DNA from: Corylus avellana
Lineage: Eukaryota > Streptophyta > Magnoliopsida > Fagales > Betulaceae
Assembly (NCBI RefSeq): GCF_901000735.1
Contig: NC_081545.1
Location: forward strand, 6,315,540 to 6,379,539
Direction of reading: 5' to 3'
DNA: 64,000 nt
The stretch's first letter is position 1; each line of letters starts with the position of its first letter. A model generated the notes under the pieces. That model worked only from the letters and a program-made list of their open reading frames with translations. It was not told the DNA's origin and searched no databases. A program made the position numbers and the translations under genes. Positions 47,235 to 59,599 of the stretch are shown here, piece by piece.

Positions 47235-48428
47235 TGAGACCCAAAACTAGCCGTCTCTTTTCTCTCTAGCCATCAGAGAGAAAAGCGAAACCCTTCAGCC
47301 ACATAGGGGAGGAGGGTTGCTGCCTCCCTCCTCCCCTCGTCCTCCTTGCTCTGGTGCTAGTTATTTACCTGATGTCTTACCCCCGGTGCCTCCTCTCGTC
47401 CCCTTCCTTGTCGCTCCTTTCCCCCTCTGTTTTTCTCCGTTTTTGCCTCTTCCCTGTCGCTTTTCTTCCCCCGCCTCATTTTTTGCAGCGGGCTCCTTGG
47501 CCTTGTTTTGGCTCTTTATGGATTCGGATTTTGTCTATGGTCGCCGCCGACCTGTGTCGTCGCTTTGCTGCCCACTATTAGGGTTTTCTTTCATGCGTCC
47601 CCACCGCGTCGAGCTCCCACGTCCCTTACGCGGCGGTTTTCGGCCTACACGGGTCTGGCTCCCTTCCGGCTACCGTCTTCCCACTTTGTGCTCATTTTCC
47701 TTGTTTTTTTCCTGTTTTGGTGGTTCCTCGTTGTTTTTCTCCTCTTTTTTTTTTTTTTTTTTGGTTGTTTTCAGGTCCTGCTTTGCCGGTCTTTTCTGCG
47801 CTTGTTCGCCGGCCACCGTCCACTGTTGGGCTTTTCGACGAGTCCCCGCCGCGATGAGCTTCCAACGCCCCTTCGGTTTTCGGTTCCCGGCGTGTGCGTG
47901 ATCAGAGTGTGCTGTTTTTTTTTTTTTTTTCTTGTTTTTTTTTCCTCTTCTGTTGCTTCTTTAAGATGTATTTGTGTTTCGACGTGTGTTTTTTCTCTGT
48001 ATTGTTTAATTTCCCTGTTTTGTTAGGCTTCTAATAAAGCTCTTTCCTCTTTCACTCGATCTATGTCGCTTTCGGGTTAATTAGTTTTGGCTCAGACCTT
48101 TGGGTTGTGGATGTGATCATTATCCTGGTCTTCGGGTCGAGGAAGAAGAGTTTTGGCATGAGAGTCTTTCCGTTCTCAGGGTCAAGGAATAATTGCTATC
48201 CATGCATTTGGTTGAGTCTGTCTGTCACAGATCTAGTACTAAATCTGATTTTAGTCATGGGTTAACGGATTGGTCTCGAATCTTGTACTAAACCTGGTAA
48301 TTTTGTAGTTTTATGCTATAGTTGCTTCATAGTTTTGCTCTGTGATGTAAGAGTGTTATGCTCCCGATATTATTGAATGAAATGTTATGTTTTTCTAAAA
48401 AAAAAAAAAAAAAAAGTGAGACCCAAAA
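47235..48428 (+). mobile_element. Poly(A)-tailed retroposon with 12-bp target-site duplication, copy 1
   Basis: A 1,170-bp insert (47247-48416) ends in 19 A residues and is bracketed by TGAGACCCAAAA (47235-47246 and 48417-48428). A perfect TSD plus a terminal poly(A) indicates target-primed reverse transcription, so the unit is a processed transcript or non-autonomous LINE-type element, plus orientation. The 5' half is pyrimidine- and GC-rich, unlike its surroundings, and contains an internal imperfect duplication with a period of about 246 bp (47580-47650 against 47826-47896). A 194-codon frame (47317-47901) is Pro/Phe/Ser-rich and resembles no known protein; it is probably not a gene. The 3' part resembles a 3' UTR. 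Confidence 0.75.
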
Positions 48429-48869
48429 GTATGAATTTAATAATTTAAGTAATAAATGAACAAATTTAATTGATTACATTGAAAGAATTTTTTTAAGAGT
48501 AAAACTCCGTGTCAACTATCAAAATGCCAATTTATGTAGCCGTGAAATTTGAAATGATGTACAGTGAATAAATGTGGATAACATTAACAATATTACAGTC
48601 TGTCTTTTCTTCCTTGTATTTTTTTTTTTTTTTTTCTTAAATCTTATTTGGGTTGGGTTGGGGGTGTTGGGCCGTTGGCATTAATATTAGCGTTTGATAT
48701 CCATGTGCATGATGGAGTTGACATGAGGCTGACCTTAAATCGAGCTGGCGTCATTTAAAAGGAAAGAGCATGCGAAGCTTCTGGTCCCCCAAGCGCCCCA
48801 ATTCCTCCGTCCACTCAACCTCATCAAAATAATGGACCATTATATATAGATCATTTTCAATTTATTTTG

Positions 48870-48969
48870 NNNNNNNNNNNNNNNNNNNNNNNNNNNNNNN
48901 NNNNNNNNNNNNNNNNNNNNNNNNNNNNNNNNNNNNNNNNNNNNNNNNNNNNNNNNNNNNNNNNNNNNN
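48870..48969. other. Assembly gap 3 (100 N)
   Basis: Exactly 100 N between two overlapping copies of the same 4.75-kb segment. Confidence 0.99.
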
Positions 48970-51900
48970 TCGTCCAACCTAACCCCTCAACATTTAGTGG
49001 CAAAACAACTTGCATCAGAAAGGCCAAAAGTACAAAAGAAGCATCACAAAGTAGGGCAACCCATTAGAATCTAAAAGAAAATTCATCCAAGTTCTAACAC
49101 CCTCCCATGGAAGCAAGCATTAAAAGTGTGACAGTTTAATTATGGAAAAATGGTAATTAATGCATTTGGTGTGCCTCGAATTCCTCATTTTCTGTGAAAC
49201 ATTGCCTTCACAAGATGTTCTTCCCATTCATAAATATATATCACTCCTGCTTCACACGAATATTCGTACCGACAATGTAGCAAGGAAGCCGGTGCCGTGG
49301 ACACCACAGCTTTGTGGGGGCTAAACGACAAAGTAGGACAAAACAGACAACGTAAGTGATGCTTTTTTTTTTGAAGGACAACGTAAGTGATGTTATTCTT
49401 AAATCAAGGTTTATTAGGTTTATAGAATGATAATAAAAATTAAGTTTTTAAGATTTTTTTAATTATAAGTTATTGTAACGCCATTTTAATTATATGACAA
49501 TTATACTCTTACATCACAGAGCAAAAGCTCCGAGAAAATCATAGCCGAAACTACAAGGTTATAAGTCATAGATACATACATAACAATCTGACAATCAAGA
49601 CCTATTTATGATATCAAAATTCGCTAACCCATGACTAATTTTCAGTTGTAACGGTCTACTTTAGACAGACTCAATTCGATACATAAGTAGCAACATCCTC
49701 CTGCCGAAACTCATCCTTTTCGACTCACAAGCTAAGAAATTATTCACATCCTCAACCCAACAGGCCAGGACTACAAAATACAGGGAAAACAGAAAAACAG
49801 AAAATAGAAAGAAAAAAAAAGCCCATAAAACACCACCGGAGGAAGATTACTGGATAATTCTGGCTAGTGCGCAAAAAAACCACGCGCAGGCGCGTGTGAA
49901 TCACGATCCGTTGCGGGATTGCAGGAATCAAAAGCAGTAGGTGCCGTTGGAAAAGGGTGCGCCGTGCGTGCGATGAAAGGGCGCGTGTCAAGGTGGGTTT
50001 GACGGAGGAACATAGATCGAGCTTTGAACAGCCTGATCCAAGAGTTCCATTAACTTAGGCTTTTGTGCTCGAATAATATTCAAATATATATATTAATGTA
50101 CTTTTGATAAAAATTCCTAAACTATTGACCTATTGAGTATAGTTCGGTAACATGGCAACTATGACACCGTGAACAGTGGAAGCTGAATTTTGTTTAAAAG
50201 ATTATTAACACTCCTTAAAAAATAAACATTCTTTAACAAAAAGTCTTTTTTTTTTATACCGAAACTGATTATTGAAAATTGATATATGTTGGGGCCCTCA
50301 ATTTGTACAACTACATCTGCTTTTATGAGACGAAGCCCCGGCTGACTTGGGGTAATCAGACAAAAAAAAATTAAATAATACAAAATTGACTCAGCGTATC
50401 CCACAAGTTTAGCTTGAGCAACAATTTTCTATTGGATAAGTTCTTCCAAGTGTGCTTAGCTAAGAAGACATGTATAGTTTAAGCTGTAATTCGTGACGAG
50501 TTTAGTCTGCGTCAATGCATATGTATAAGATTATATAAGTTAATTTTAACTTAATTCATTTAATTAAATACGTCAAAGCTATTGTCCTAACTCTCTAATT
50601 TTGTATTGGGTTCATGTCGAGTTTGAATAGTATCGAAGCATGGGTATAATGCTATATAGATCAATATTAACATATCTCATTTAATTAAACAGATTGGACT
50701 CTTTAACTCTAACCTTTTAATTTCATATTGGGTTTGTGACCGTGTTCGCGGATCGTGTCAAAAATTATCGGTCATAACCTTCATATTGAGGATAGGGGGG
50801 ACAATTTATTTTTGCGTATTGAGTTTAGGTTGTGTTGAAATATAGATATAAAATTATATAAGTTCGTCAAAACTTAAATCATATAATTAAACAGGTCAAA
50901 CCCTTCAACCTTAATTCACTAATTTTATGTTTGATTTATAAGTCGTGTTAAAAATTATGAACTTTTATGTTACATGTTGAATTTTGATCATATTGAATAA
51001 ATATAAGACATAATATTTCAATCTTAACACAATTAATTTAATTAAGTTGGTCTGACCTCTAATTTTAACCTAATAATTTTACTTTAGATTCAAAAGTCGT
51101 GTTGAGGGTGCTGCTAATCCGACTGAGTTGGTTATATTAAGCCGAGGCCTTTATATGGTTTTGGATTTTTGTCTTGGGCATTGCAATTCTCCTTGAAGGA
51201 ATCAATGAGTCATAGAATTGGGCAGGAACCAAGAGAACATAAATGAAATGGCCGAAGCCTTTTTCTTAGACGTCACTCTTCTACCAACCCAATTCCCAAT
51301 GTCTCAAAGTATACATTTTGAAGATAATCCTTTGAATACAAGAAAAAAAGAGAGACCCATAAGCTGTCCTAAATTACTCAAAACTGTTACTTCAAAGGAA
51401 ATTCTATGTTTAATGTGTTTTTTGAGTTGCAACTTCTATTGTCGGATATTGAGGGCACTTCCATGCTATAGTTTTCCGAGCAAGTAACCCATAAGATGGT
51501 GTTGCTAAAGTATTGGCATTCGTTTTGAACGGAAGTAGTTTAATTAGTTAGAAATTACGCTTCATGAAGCGAATGTTAATAATTTGAATTACTCTTCATT
51601 TTCCCTCTCTTCATAGAGACATGCCAAAAAAGAAGAAGAAAGTATTAGCATTCATTACAAATTAAAGTGATAGATTATGTGATATTGCCACATCACATAA
51701 GTACATACCTGACACTTACTACGTTAACTATTAGGATTGAGATCTCCTCATAATCTAAAATTTGAGCCCTTTATTTTAGCTAACGGTCTAAATAAATGTA
51801 GAAGTTTGTGTGTTACCGAAGTAATTAATTTTAGTTTTTAATATGTCAAATCCGCTTGCCTCTGTAACACAAATTTCTACTTTTGTTTAAACCGTTAGAT

Positions 51901-53725
51901 GAAATGGATGGCTCAGATTTTAGAATATGAGAATATCATATTTTATAAAATATGTGGGGATCCAAATCCTAACTACTAGACAATTAAATTCGATTACAAT
52001 TAATATAGCAGTGTTACGCGTTTACTATATTAATTTGTAATAAATTGTAGTATTTATTTTACGTGTAAGCTCAAACTCTTACATTATAAATGAGACCCAA
52101 AACTAGCCGTCTCTTTTCTCTCTAGCCATCAGAGAGAAAAGCGAAACCCTTCAGCCACATAGGGGAGGAGGGTTGCTGCCTCCCTCCTCCCCTCGTCCTC
52201 CTTGCTCTGGTGCTAGTTATTTACCTGATGTCTTACCCCCGGTGCCTCCTCTCGTCCCCTTCCTTGTCGCTCCTTTCCCCCTCTGTTTTTCTCCGTTTTT
52301 GCCTCTTCCCTGTCGCTTTTCTTCCCCCGCCTCATTTTTTGCAGCGGGCTCCTTGGCCTTGTTTTGGCTCTTTATGGATTCGGATTTTGTCTATGGTCGC
52401 CGCCGACCTGTGTCGTCGCTTTGCTGCCCACTATTAGGGTTTTCTTTCATGCGTCCCCACCGCGTCGAGCTCCCACGTCCCTTACGCGGCGGTTTTCGGC
52501 CTACACGGGTCTGGCTCCCTTCCGGCTACCGTCTTCCCACTTTGTGCTCATTTTCCTTGTTTTTTTCCTGTTTTGGTGGTTCCTCGTTGTTTTTCTCCTC
52601 TTTTTTTTTTTTTTTTTTGGTTGTTTTCAGGTCCTGCTTTGCCGGTCTTTTCTGCGCTTGTTCGCCGGCCACCGTCCACTGTTGGGCTTTTCGACGAGTC
52701 CCCGCCGCGATGAGCTTCCAACGCCCCTTCGGTTTTCGGTTCCCGGCGTGTGCGTGATCAGAGTGTGCTGTTTTTTTTTTTTTTTTCTTGTTTTTTTTTC
52801 CTCTTCTGTTGCTTCTTTAAGATGTATTTGTGTTTCGACGTGTGTTTTTTCTCTGTATTGTTTAATTTCCCTGTTTTGTTAGGCTTCTAATAAAGCTCTT
52901 TCCTCTTTCACTCGATCTATGTCGCTTTCGGGTTAATTAGTTTTGGCTCAGACCTTTGGGTTGTGGATGTGATCATTATCCTGGTCTTCGGGTCGAGGAA
53001 GAAGAGTTTTGGCATGAGAGTCTTTCCGTTCTCAGGGTCAAGGAATAATTGCTATCCATGCATTTGGTTGAGTCTGTCTGTCACAGATCTAGTACTAAAT
53101 CTGATTTTAGTCATGGGTTAACGGATTGGTCTCGAATCTTGTACTAAACCTGGTAATTTTGTAGTTTTATGCTATAGTTGCTTCATAGTTTTGCTCTGTG
53201 ATGTAAGAGTGTTATGCTCCCGATATTATTGAATGAAATGTTATGTTTTTCTAAAAAAAAAAAAAAAAAAAGTGAGACCCAAAAGTATGAATTTAATAAT
53301 TTAAGTAATAAATGAACAAATTTAATTGATTACATTGAAAGAATTTTTTTAAGAGTAAAACTCCGTGTCAACTATCAAAATGCCAATTTATGTAGCCGTG
53401 AAATTTGAAATGATGTACAGTGAATAAATGTGGATAACATTAACAATATTACAGTCTGTCTTTTCTTCCTTGTATTTTTTTTTTTTTTTTTCTTAAATCT
53501 TATTTGGGTTGGGTTGGGGGTGTTGGGCCGTTGGCATTAATATTAGCGTTTGATATCCATGTGCATGATGGAGTTGACATGAGGCTGACCTTAAATCGAG
53601 CTGGCGTCATTTAAAAGGAAAGAGCATGCGAAGCTTCTGGTCCCCCAAGCGCCCCAATTCCTCCGTCCACTCAACCTCATCAAAATAATGGACCATTATA
53701 TATAGATCATTTTCAATTTATTTTG
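48970..53725. repeat. Near-perfect duplicated segment, copy 2
   Basis: Collinear with 44116-48869 (offset 4,854-4,856). It repeats the degenerate tandem array (50496-51116), the CTA-flanked MITE (51731-51972) and the poly(A) retroposon. Copy 2 continues past 53725 into unique sequence, whereas copy 1 is cut by the gap. Confidence 0.93.
52091..53284 (+). mobile_element. Poly(A)-tailed retroposon, copy 2 (block duplicate)
   Basis: The same insert with the same TGAGACCCAAAA duplications (52091-52102 and 53273-53284). It is not an independent insertion, because the flanking DNA is duplicated too. Confidence 0.75.
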
Positions 53726-54099
53726 GATTGAATAATATTCAGTTCATGGTTAGGATCTCTTTAAAAAAAATTCAACGACCACAATAACGTCATGCGTCTT
53801 ATTAATAAAAAATAATAAAATATTTTTTTAAAGTTTTTTAAAAAATAAAAAATTATAATTGCTTTTGGTTTTTTTATTTGTACGGTTTAAGCCCTAAGGG
53901 TTCCATTAGTCTTTGTACATTATTCAGATTGGCCGAGTGTAAAAGTAAAATCTTGGTGTTGTGCTTGTCCTTGCATAGCCTCCATTGGTGCACTCCTTGG
54001 TGCTTTTGCTTAGGGCCATGGCGTGGCTTAATTGTTGTGAAAAATTAGACCTATGACAATCGGACTTTGGTCAAGGCAATGGCAAATTGGGGGGCCTAC

Positions 54100-54138
<39 letters not shown>

Positions 54139-54780
54139 CAGAGAAAAAGCACTAAACGGCAGTTGTAGAAGAAAGATGAACCGCTTCATGACAATCAAAA
54201 AATTCTGTTAAGAGGGACTTGAAACTTCACTCAAGAATTAGATGTTTTGGGACTATTCATTGAAGTTCAAAACTATTCATTGAAGCTCAAAAACATTCTT
54301 CACCAAATCAGGAAGTTCACATATAATTATATTTCCACGAAAATGATTAAACCATCAACCTAAAAGATAAACTTGAGAAAATGTCATCCAAACAAAGTTA
54401 TAGAGATCGGAAACTCCACACAAATGTTTACTTATTAAAATCATTTATGCTCTACATCTCACTGCTTCCTCCAATTTTGTGCATTCTTCTCACCCTGAAG
54501 AATAATGTTATTTTTTACATTAATTTATCATACTTATGTCACATCGATTGAGATGATGTATTTTAAGTGACTTACAATATCAATCACTTTAAAAAAAAAA
54601 AAGTAAAAATTATTTAAAACATGTCATACCAATTATCAATAGATGTGACATTGATGTGATAACTCAGCACCCTAAAAATTAACCAAAAAAGGAAGCTCAA
54701 GCTGAATGACCATAAATCATGAATTACATAATGCGTTTTTGCTTATGCAATGTGTAGGCATTATCAATAAACAAATAATA
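53726..54780. other. Intergenic; weak relic of the MULE-type terminal repeat
   Basis: About 53726-53850 ('aatattcagttcatggttagga...accacaataacgtcatgcgtcttattaataaaaaataataaaatatttt') resembles in order the terminal repeat of the element at 61998-62742 and may be a diverged terminus. A (TA)n tract lies at 54102-54135. No gene was recognised. Confidence 0.35.
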
Positions 54781-54822
54781 ATGGAGAAACTCCAACTGAA
54801 CATCACACACCAACAAAACTGT

Positions 54823-55972
54823 TCATAAGCAATTCTTCAGTGAATCTCCAGCTCCTTGGAAGAAGCAATAAGAGAGTGCAAAGTCAGCAATAAAAATACC
54901 AACAAGTGAGATAACCACAGCCGAAGTTGTAGACTCCCCAACACCTTTAGCACCTCCCAGAGTGGTAACTCCCCATGCACAGCTCACAACAGATATAATT
55001 GCACCAAAAACCTGTGACTTTATCATGGCACTAATTATGTCCCAAGATTTAAGTGCTCTTTGAGCAGAATCTAAGATAATGTTAATGCTAACCCCATAAA
55101 CACTATCAGCCAAGAGAGCACTGGATGCCATCCCCACGGTGAAGCACATAAGGGTCAAAAAAGGTAAAGCAATACAGGAGGCAATCACCCTAGGTGTCAC
55201 AAGATAATCAACAGGGTCTGCCCCAAGAACTCTCAAGGTGTCAGTTTGCTCAGAAACCTGCATTGTTCCTAACTCTGCTGCATATGCACTTCCAATACGC
55301 CCAGCAACAACAATTGATGTAATGACAGGACTCAGCTCCCTTGCGAAAGCCAGAGATAATACCCCACCAACAGATCTGTTTAATCCCAATCTGGTGAATT
55401 CTCTAACAAACTGGATCGTGAAAGCCATCCCAACAAAAGCTGATGTTAGAAGACAGACCCCAACTGATCTTGGCCCAACTCTCTCCAGCTGTTGCAGAGT
55501 ATTCCTCCAGTGGACTTTTCCCTTTAGAGTCCTGATAATAACCTGTCCTGCCAGGATAAGAACTGACAATCCCCTCCACAGATACCTGGGTGGTGACCAT
55601 TTGCTGAGAAAGGTTTCTGCTTCCGAATTGGGTATATGGTTTGTATTTGTATATTCTTGTAACACAGGGACAGATGGGGGGGAACCATCATCAGTGTTGG
55701 CAATTGCACACAATCTGGTCGGTGGCACAGTCACGAGAGATTTATGTCTTCCTGGATGGTGAACTTCTCTATTAGTAAGCTTTTTTAAATGAGGGGTATG
55801 CATTTTCATCCACCCATCTGGTTTTACGGTGGTGTTTCTTCTGCAAGTATTAAAACTTCAATCAGGAGTTGACACACATGAAGCTTAAAAGCATATGCAA
55901 GAATGAATAGAAGAGAGAGAGAGAGACCTGTTAGAGAAGCACAAGAATGAATGAAAATGGGAAGCTGTTTGC
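54823..55972 (-). CDS. TGD1: TGD1-like MlaE-family permease of the chloroplast lipid importer, two exons
   Basis: Exon 1 is 55926-55972 and exon 2 is 54823-55840, with an 85-bp GT-AG intron (55841-55925, phase 2). This gives 354 residues, close to Arabidopsis TGD1. The obvious ATG at 55809 gives only 328 residues. The open frame continues upstream to a TTGCAG acceptor, and an upstream exon starting MQTASHFHSFLCFSN joins in frame and supplies a Ser/Phe-rich plastid-type N-terminus. The core has the MlaE permease signature (FARELSPVITSIVVAGRIG, then AELGTMQVSEQTDTLRVLGADP). It also has four or five hydrophobic segments. TGD1 works with TGD2 and TGD3 as an ABC-type importer in the inner envelope membrane, moving ER-derived lipid precursors into the plastid. 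No damage was seen. Confidence 0.93.
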
Positions 55973-56699
55973 ATAATTTGTTTCTTTGTGAATAGAAACG
56001 ATCAGACTTGAGCTAGGGAGAAGAAACCCAACACGACAAAGCTCTTCAAGTGTCCATTGACACGAACATGCATTCCATCTCTGTTGCATGATAAATCATA
56101 GAAAATCATCAAAACTTCTTGGCTTTATCAAACACTATCCCAACCAACGTCACCTAAACCAACAAGATATTAAGAATTTCCATAGATATGAAGACATGTA
56201 TAAGAAAAGCTCTATTTCGTCAGCAGATAATACCCAGAAAAGATAAACTATTCAGAAAACATATAAATGAATATTAGGCATCATCTGGCTCTAACTTGGC
56301 TCCAATCCCACAAAATCAACTATCTACTCTCCCATCCATGAGTTGACTCATATACCACTCCAGGCTCATCACTGCATATATATTGCAAATGAAGAAATTA
56401 AGTAACTAGCTTCAAAGTATATATTTTCTGTTCAAGTAAGATTCATTTAAAAATCCCCAAAAAAACCTAAAGAATCAAAATGAAAAACCCCAGTTAAGCA
56501 CAAAACAGAACAACCCACAAAAACCCAATGATGCAAAAATCACTAAGCAAAACCTAGATGAGAGAACCCCAAAAAACCTAAAGAATCAAACTGAAAAATG
56601 ACCTGTAGGTGAGCCCCCGGTGTGGTGATTTTGGACTCAAAGATCCTATGCACTCGATACTTTCGTAGATCTAGCTAGTGCCACAGTGGGTGGGCATTT
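55973..56699. other. Upstream region of TGD1
   Basis: AT-rich with scattered A runs. A repeated phrase 'ccccaaaaaaacctaaagaatcaaa' appears near 56455 and 56570 in slightly different form. The promoter or leader of TGD1 lies here, but no clear TATA could be fixed. Confidence 0.35.
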
Positions 56700-57130
56700 C
56701 TTGTGTTGGGCAAAGGCGGATGGTGTGGGCGTCGTTCGGTGGGGGCGGATTTTTTTTTTTTTTTTGTCAGGGAACCTCTCAAAGGCAGGGCCCTTCAGAC
56801 CTTGGTGGGGGTTGAAGGTGCTGCTTGGTGGGAGAGGGTGGAGGGAAGAGTTTTAAGGGGTTTGAGAGAGAGAGGGGAAAGGGCTAGTGGTGGGCGGCAG
56901 CGAGTTTGCTTTGCAGCCACTGGATGGTGGTGGCCGGCAGTACTGGATGGTGGTGGCCGGTTGTGGTGGTGGGTGGGAGGGGGTGAGAGAATTTGGGGGA
57001 GAGGGGAAAAAAGTGAAAGCCATGGGCCAAGGTGTGGCTCACCGGCCACACCAGACCACCCCCAGCAAGATTTGGGGGTGGTGCGGGCCACCCCATGGGC
57101 CGGAGGTGGAATGCTTGCAAGTACGTATTA
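56700..57130. repeat. GC-rich block with tandem and inverted repeats
   Basis: Strikingly G-rich against its AT-rich surroundings. Contains tandem 'tggatggtggtggccgg' units (about 56922 and 56945) and foldable stretches such as 'ggccacaccagaccaccccc' with 'gggggtggtgcgggccaccc'. The same 'ggggtgg.../...ccacccc' vocabulary fills the MULE-type element at 61998-62742, so this may be a remnant of a related element. The open frames here (for example 56703-57224) are by-products of composition. Not a TGD1 exon. Confidence 0.45.
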
Positions 57131-57841
57131 CTTTTGGAATGCTTGCAGGATGTCACGTTTAAAGCTTTTTTCTTATCTAAATATCATTTTGAATTTCAAT
57201 AACTATCTGACAGCTTTGTTATAAGTTTCCAAAAGTAGGTTATTAGTTGGACAGGCCTATCATTAATCTGATTATCATGAATTCCTTCTGTGTCATCATT
57301 AAATTGTTTTTTTTTTCCCACAAATTGCTTTTAGTTAGCATAAGTTTTCTTGTTATTCTTTCCGTAACGAACCTTAATTTTACTTTTGTTTTCTTTATGG
57401 TCATATACCTATAGCTGAAATGAGAATGTTGAGATGGATGAATGACAAGCTAAGGACTTGAAAGAATCCCATTGTGAGAAGATAATCATAGCATCACTCC
57501 TTATCTCTGAATAAGTCTGAGTGGCTGCATCCCCGATTTCCTTTACAGTGCAGAGAAATAAATAACCTTGACTATATTAATCATCAAAAAAAATAAAAAA
57601 ATAAAAACTTAACTAGTATCCGAGTGCATAGAATGTAACAACCATGACATTATTGTCGAATTCTCTGTTTTTCACTTTTCATAGGTGGGATCATCAAGGG
57701 CTGGTTCTAGGATCTTCCCATTCAAATATCCCATTTTTCCCTTACTTTTGTTGTATGACTGTGACCAAGCAGGATAGTTGAGCCCATCCAATATCACGGT
57801 TGTGTTTTGGAGGGTTGTATTAAGTGGCGGAGCCAGACAAT

Positions 57842-58093
57842 TCATATTGTACGAGCCGCTGAATTAATTTTTTTTTTGATATCGGAAAACAAAAAAAGTG
57901 TATGGAACTGCACTTTACGGTTTCTTAAAAATACAAAATCATCAAGTATCGAATCTAAATCGAAGTTCTCAGCAATTTCTTTTTTAAAATAGAGAACTAA
58001 ACTATTTGCAAGAAAATCATCATCCATTTTGTTGCGAAGTCGTGCTTTAACAATTTTCATTGCTGAAAATGCTCGTTCAGTAATTACTAACAT
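57842..58093 (-). pseudogene. hAT transposase C-terminal (dimerisation) fragment
   Basis: The 83-codon minus frame contains ERAFSAMKIVKARLRNKMDDDFLANSLVLY and a following EIAENF...DF segment. This is the conserved C-terminal dimerisation region of plant hAT-type transposases related to zinc-finger MYM/TTF-type proteins. The rest of the transposase is missing upstream (beyond 58093 the frame is not homologous). A 'gtggcggagccaga' string just beyond the 3' end (57823-57836) is common around such elements. Non-functional relic. Confidence 0.75.
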
Positions 58094-58310
58094 ATTCTCT
58101 TAATTTGATCAAAGCCTAAAGAGGCTAAACAATATCATAACACAACAGCAGCAATATAACATTTCCAAAATAAAAAAAGTAAGCAGATTCGTACACTCTA
58201 AAACAAAAAATCCATAAGTCGCAGTTCATGACCACCCATGAAATGAAAAAAAAAAAAAAACGCCAACTCTACTTCTCTCCCAGTTGTGTTCATCATTAGT
58301 CTCCTAGCAG

Positions 58311-58311
<1 letters not shown>

Positions 58312-58363
<52 letters not shown>
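58312..58363. repeat. (TA)n microsatellite
   Basis: About 50 bp of uninterrupted TA. Comparable tracts lie at 37315-37358 and 54102-54135. Confidence 0.9.
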
Positions 58364-58364
<1 letters not shown>

Positions 58365-59231
58365 CCAGTGAGTGACCAAAATTATTCAGTCACCGAAAAC
58401 CCATTTTTATTTTAACAAACCTTTAGTCCAGATTGGGTTTTTTCTTTCCTTTTCTTTTTTGTTTGTTTGATTTGGGTAACTACGTTCGCCGAATTGAGAA
58501 ATAATTACATGTCTAACACTAAAAACTAAAGAAGAAAAAGAATATGCCAAAAAAGAAGGGGACCAGAAATCTTGGTATAACTCAGTGTCGCTGGTAAAAA
58601 TCTAGGCTCCAATCAGTTCCTGACCACCTATTTTCTGCCCTGAAATGACATGACACCCATTCAAATTATAAAAATTTTTTTGGTGCTCTTAGTTGTAATA
58701 GGTATAGTTATAATATAGTTTAGTTAGTTGAGAAGGTTATAATACAATGTAGTTAGTTGAGAATTAGTTGAATTGTTAGTTGGGAGATAATGTATAAATA
58801 GCTTGAATGAGAATGTAATAGGTATCTTGGTAGTTAATTGTTCAATTGTGAACTTGGAGGAGGAGTCCTCGAATACTCAATAGGAGGCCAGGCACCTCGA
58901 ATGCCTATTTCAATATACGGTTTCCATTTTCAATCCATTTTTCATTCATTTCTTCCATTTCCCTTCTATTAACGGTGTGTTAGAAGAACAACACTATTAC
59001 AAGTGGTATCAGATCCCTTGATCCGTTCGATTCCATTTTTAAAACTTTCGAATCTACAAGATGATGGAGCTGTTGGGTTATAAAAGAATGCATCAGAGAA
59101 GGTCATAGCAGCAGCAGCAGCTATGGGAGCAGCAGCAATGGGCACAGATACTTGAAAAATGTACAGAAATCCAGAAAAATTTGGAAAAAAGAGAGAAAAT
59201 TTTGCAAAAACATCTAGAGAAGTTCGAAAGT

Positions 59232-59574
59232 CAAGAGAAGTGTGACCAAACAAAGCAAGAAATCAAGCCTGTTAGATTGGAATTTTCAACTTTCAATGAT
59301 AAGGATCCGGACTCATGGTGCTATAGAGCAGAACAGTTTTTCTGGTTTCTATGAGATAACTGAAAGACAGAAAATACGCATCACTGCATTCCACATGGAA
59401 GGTAAGGCTTTATCTTGGTTTCAACCATTACGTGCTAACAATGAATTTATTACTTGGAATGAATTTTTGGAAGCTCTTCAAGCACGATTTTCGCAAGATT
59501 CACAGCAACAACAAATAGATGAGACTATATTGTTAGGTGATGATTCAAAGGGCAGAGGAGTCACTAGGTGGTAA
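59232..59574 (+). pseudogene. Retrotransposon gag fragment, frameshifted
   Basis: The region encodes a Ty3-type gag core: KPVRLEFSTFNDKDPDSW in one frame, then, after a one-base shift between 59336 and 59352, ERQKIRITAFHMEGKALSWF in another. The ATG at 59242 lies in the second frame and skips the true upstream part. Gag would form the particle around element RNA. Here it is broken and lacks a zinc knuckle. Confidence 0.7.
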
Positions 59575-59599
59575 GTCCATGTAAAGGGTCGAAGAGACA

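Larger units (their letters stand above)
44116..48869. repeat. Near-perfect duplicated segment, copy 1
   Basis: Matches 48970-53725 with only a few differences noticed (a T-run length and an A/G near 44490-44515, an A/G near 44686, a T/G near 46309). Copy 1 ends at the N gap and copy 2 begins right after it, at the point matching 44116. This is the pattern of two contigs that overlap by about 4.75 kb but were scaffolded instead of merged. Confidence 0.93.

Noticed and set aside
47317..48026. Long plus-strand frames of 194 and 172 codons, repeated at 52173-52882
   Set aside because: Both overlap in different frames within a pyrimidine-rich retroposon body, with no recognisable domain; composition alone explains them.
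56703..57224. 173-codon Gly/Trp/Arg-rich frame and its antisense partners
   Set aside because: Caused by G-rich tandem repeats; all frames are open there and no family is matched.
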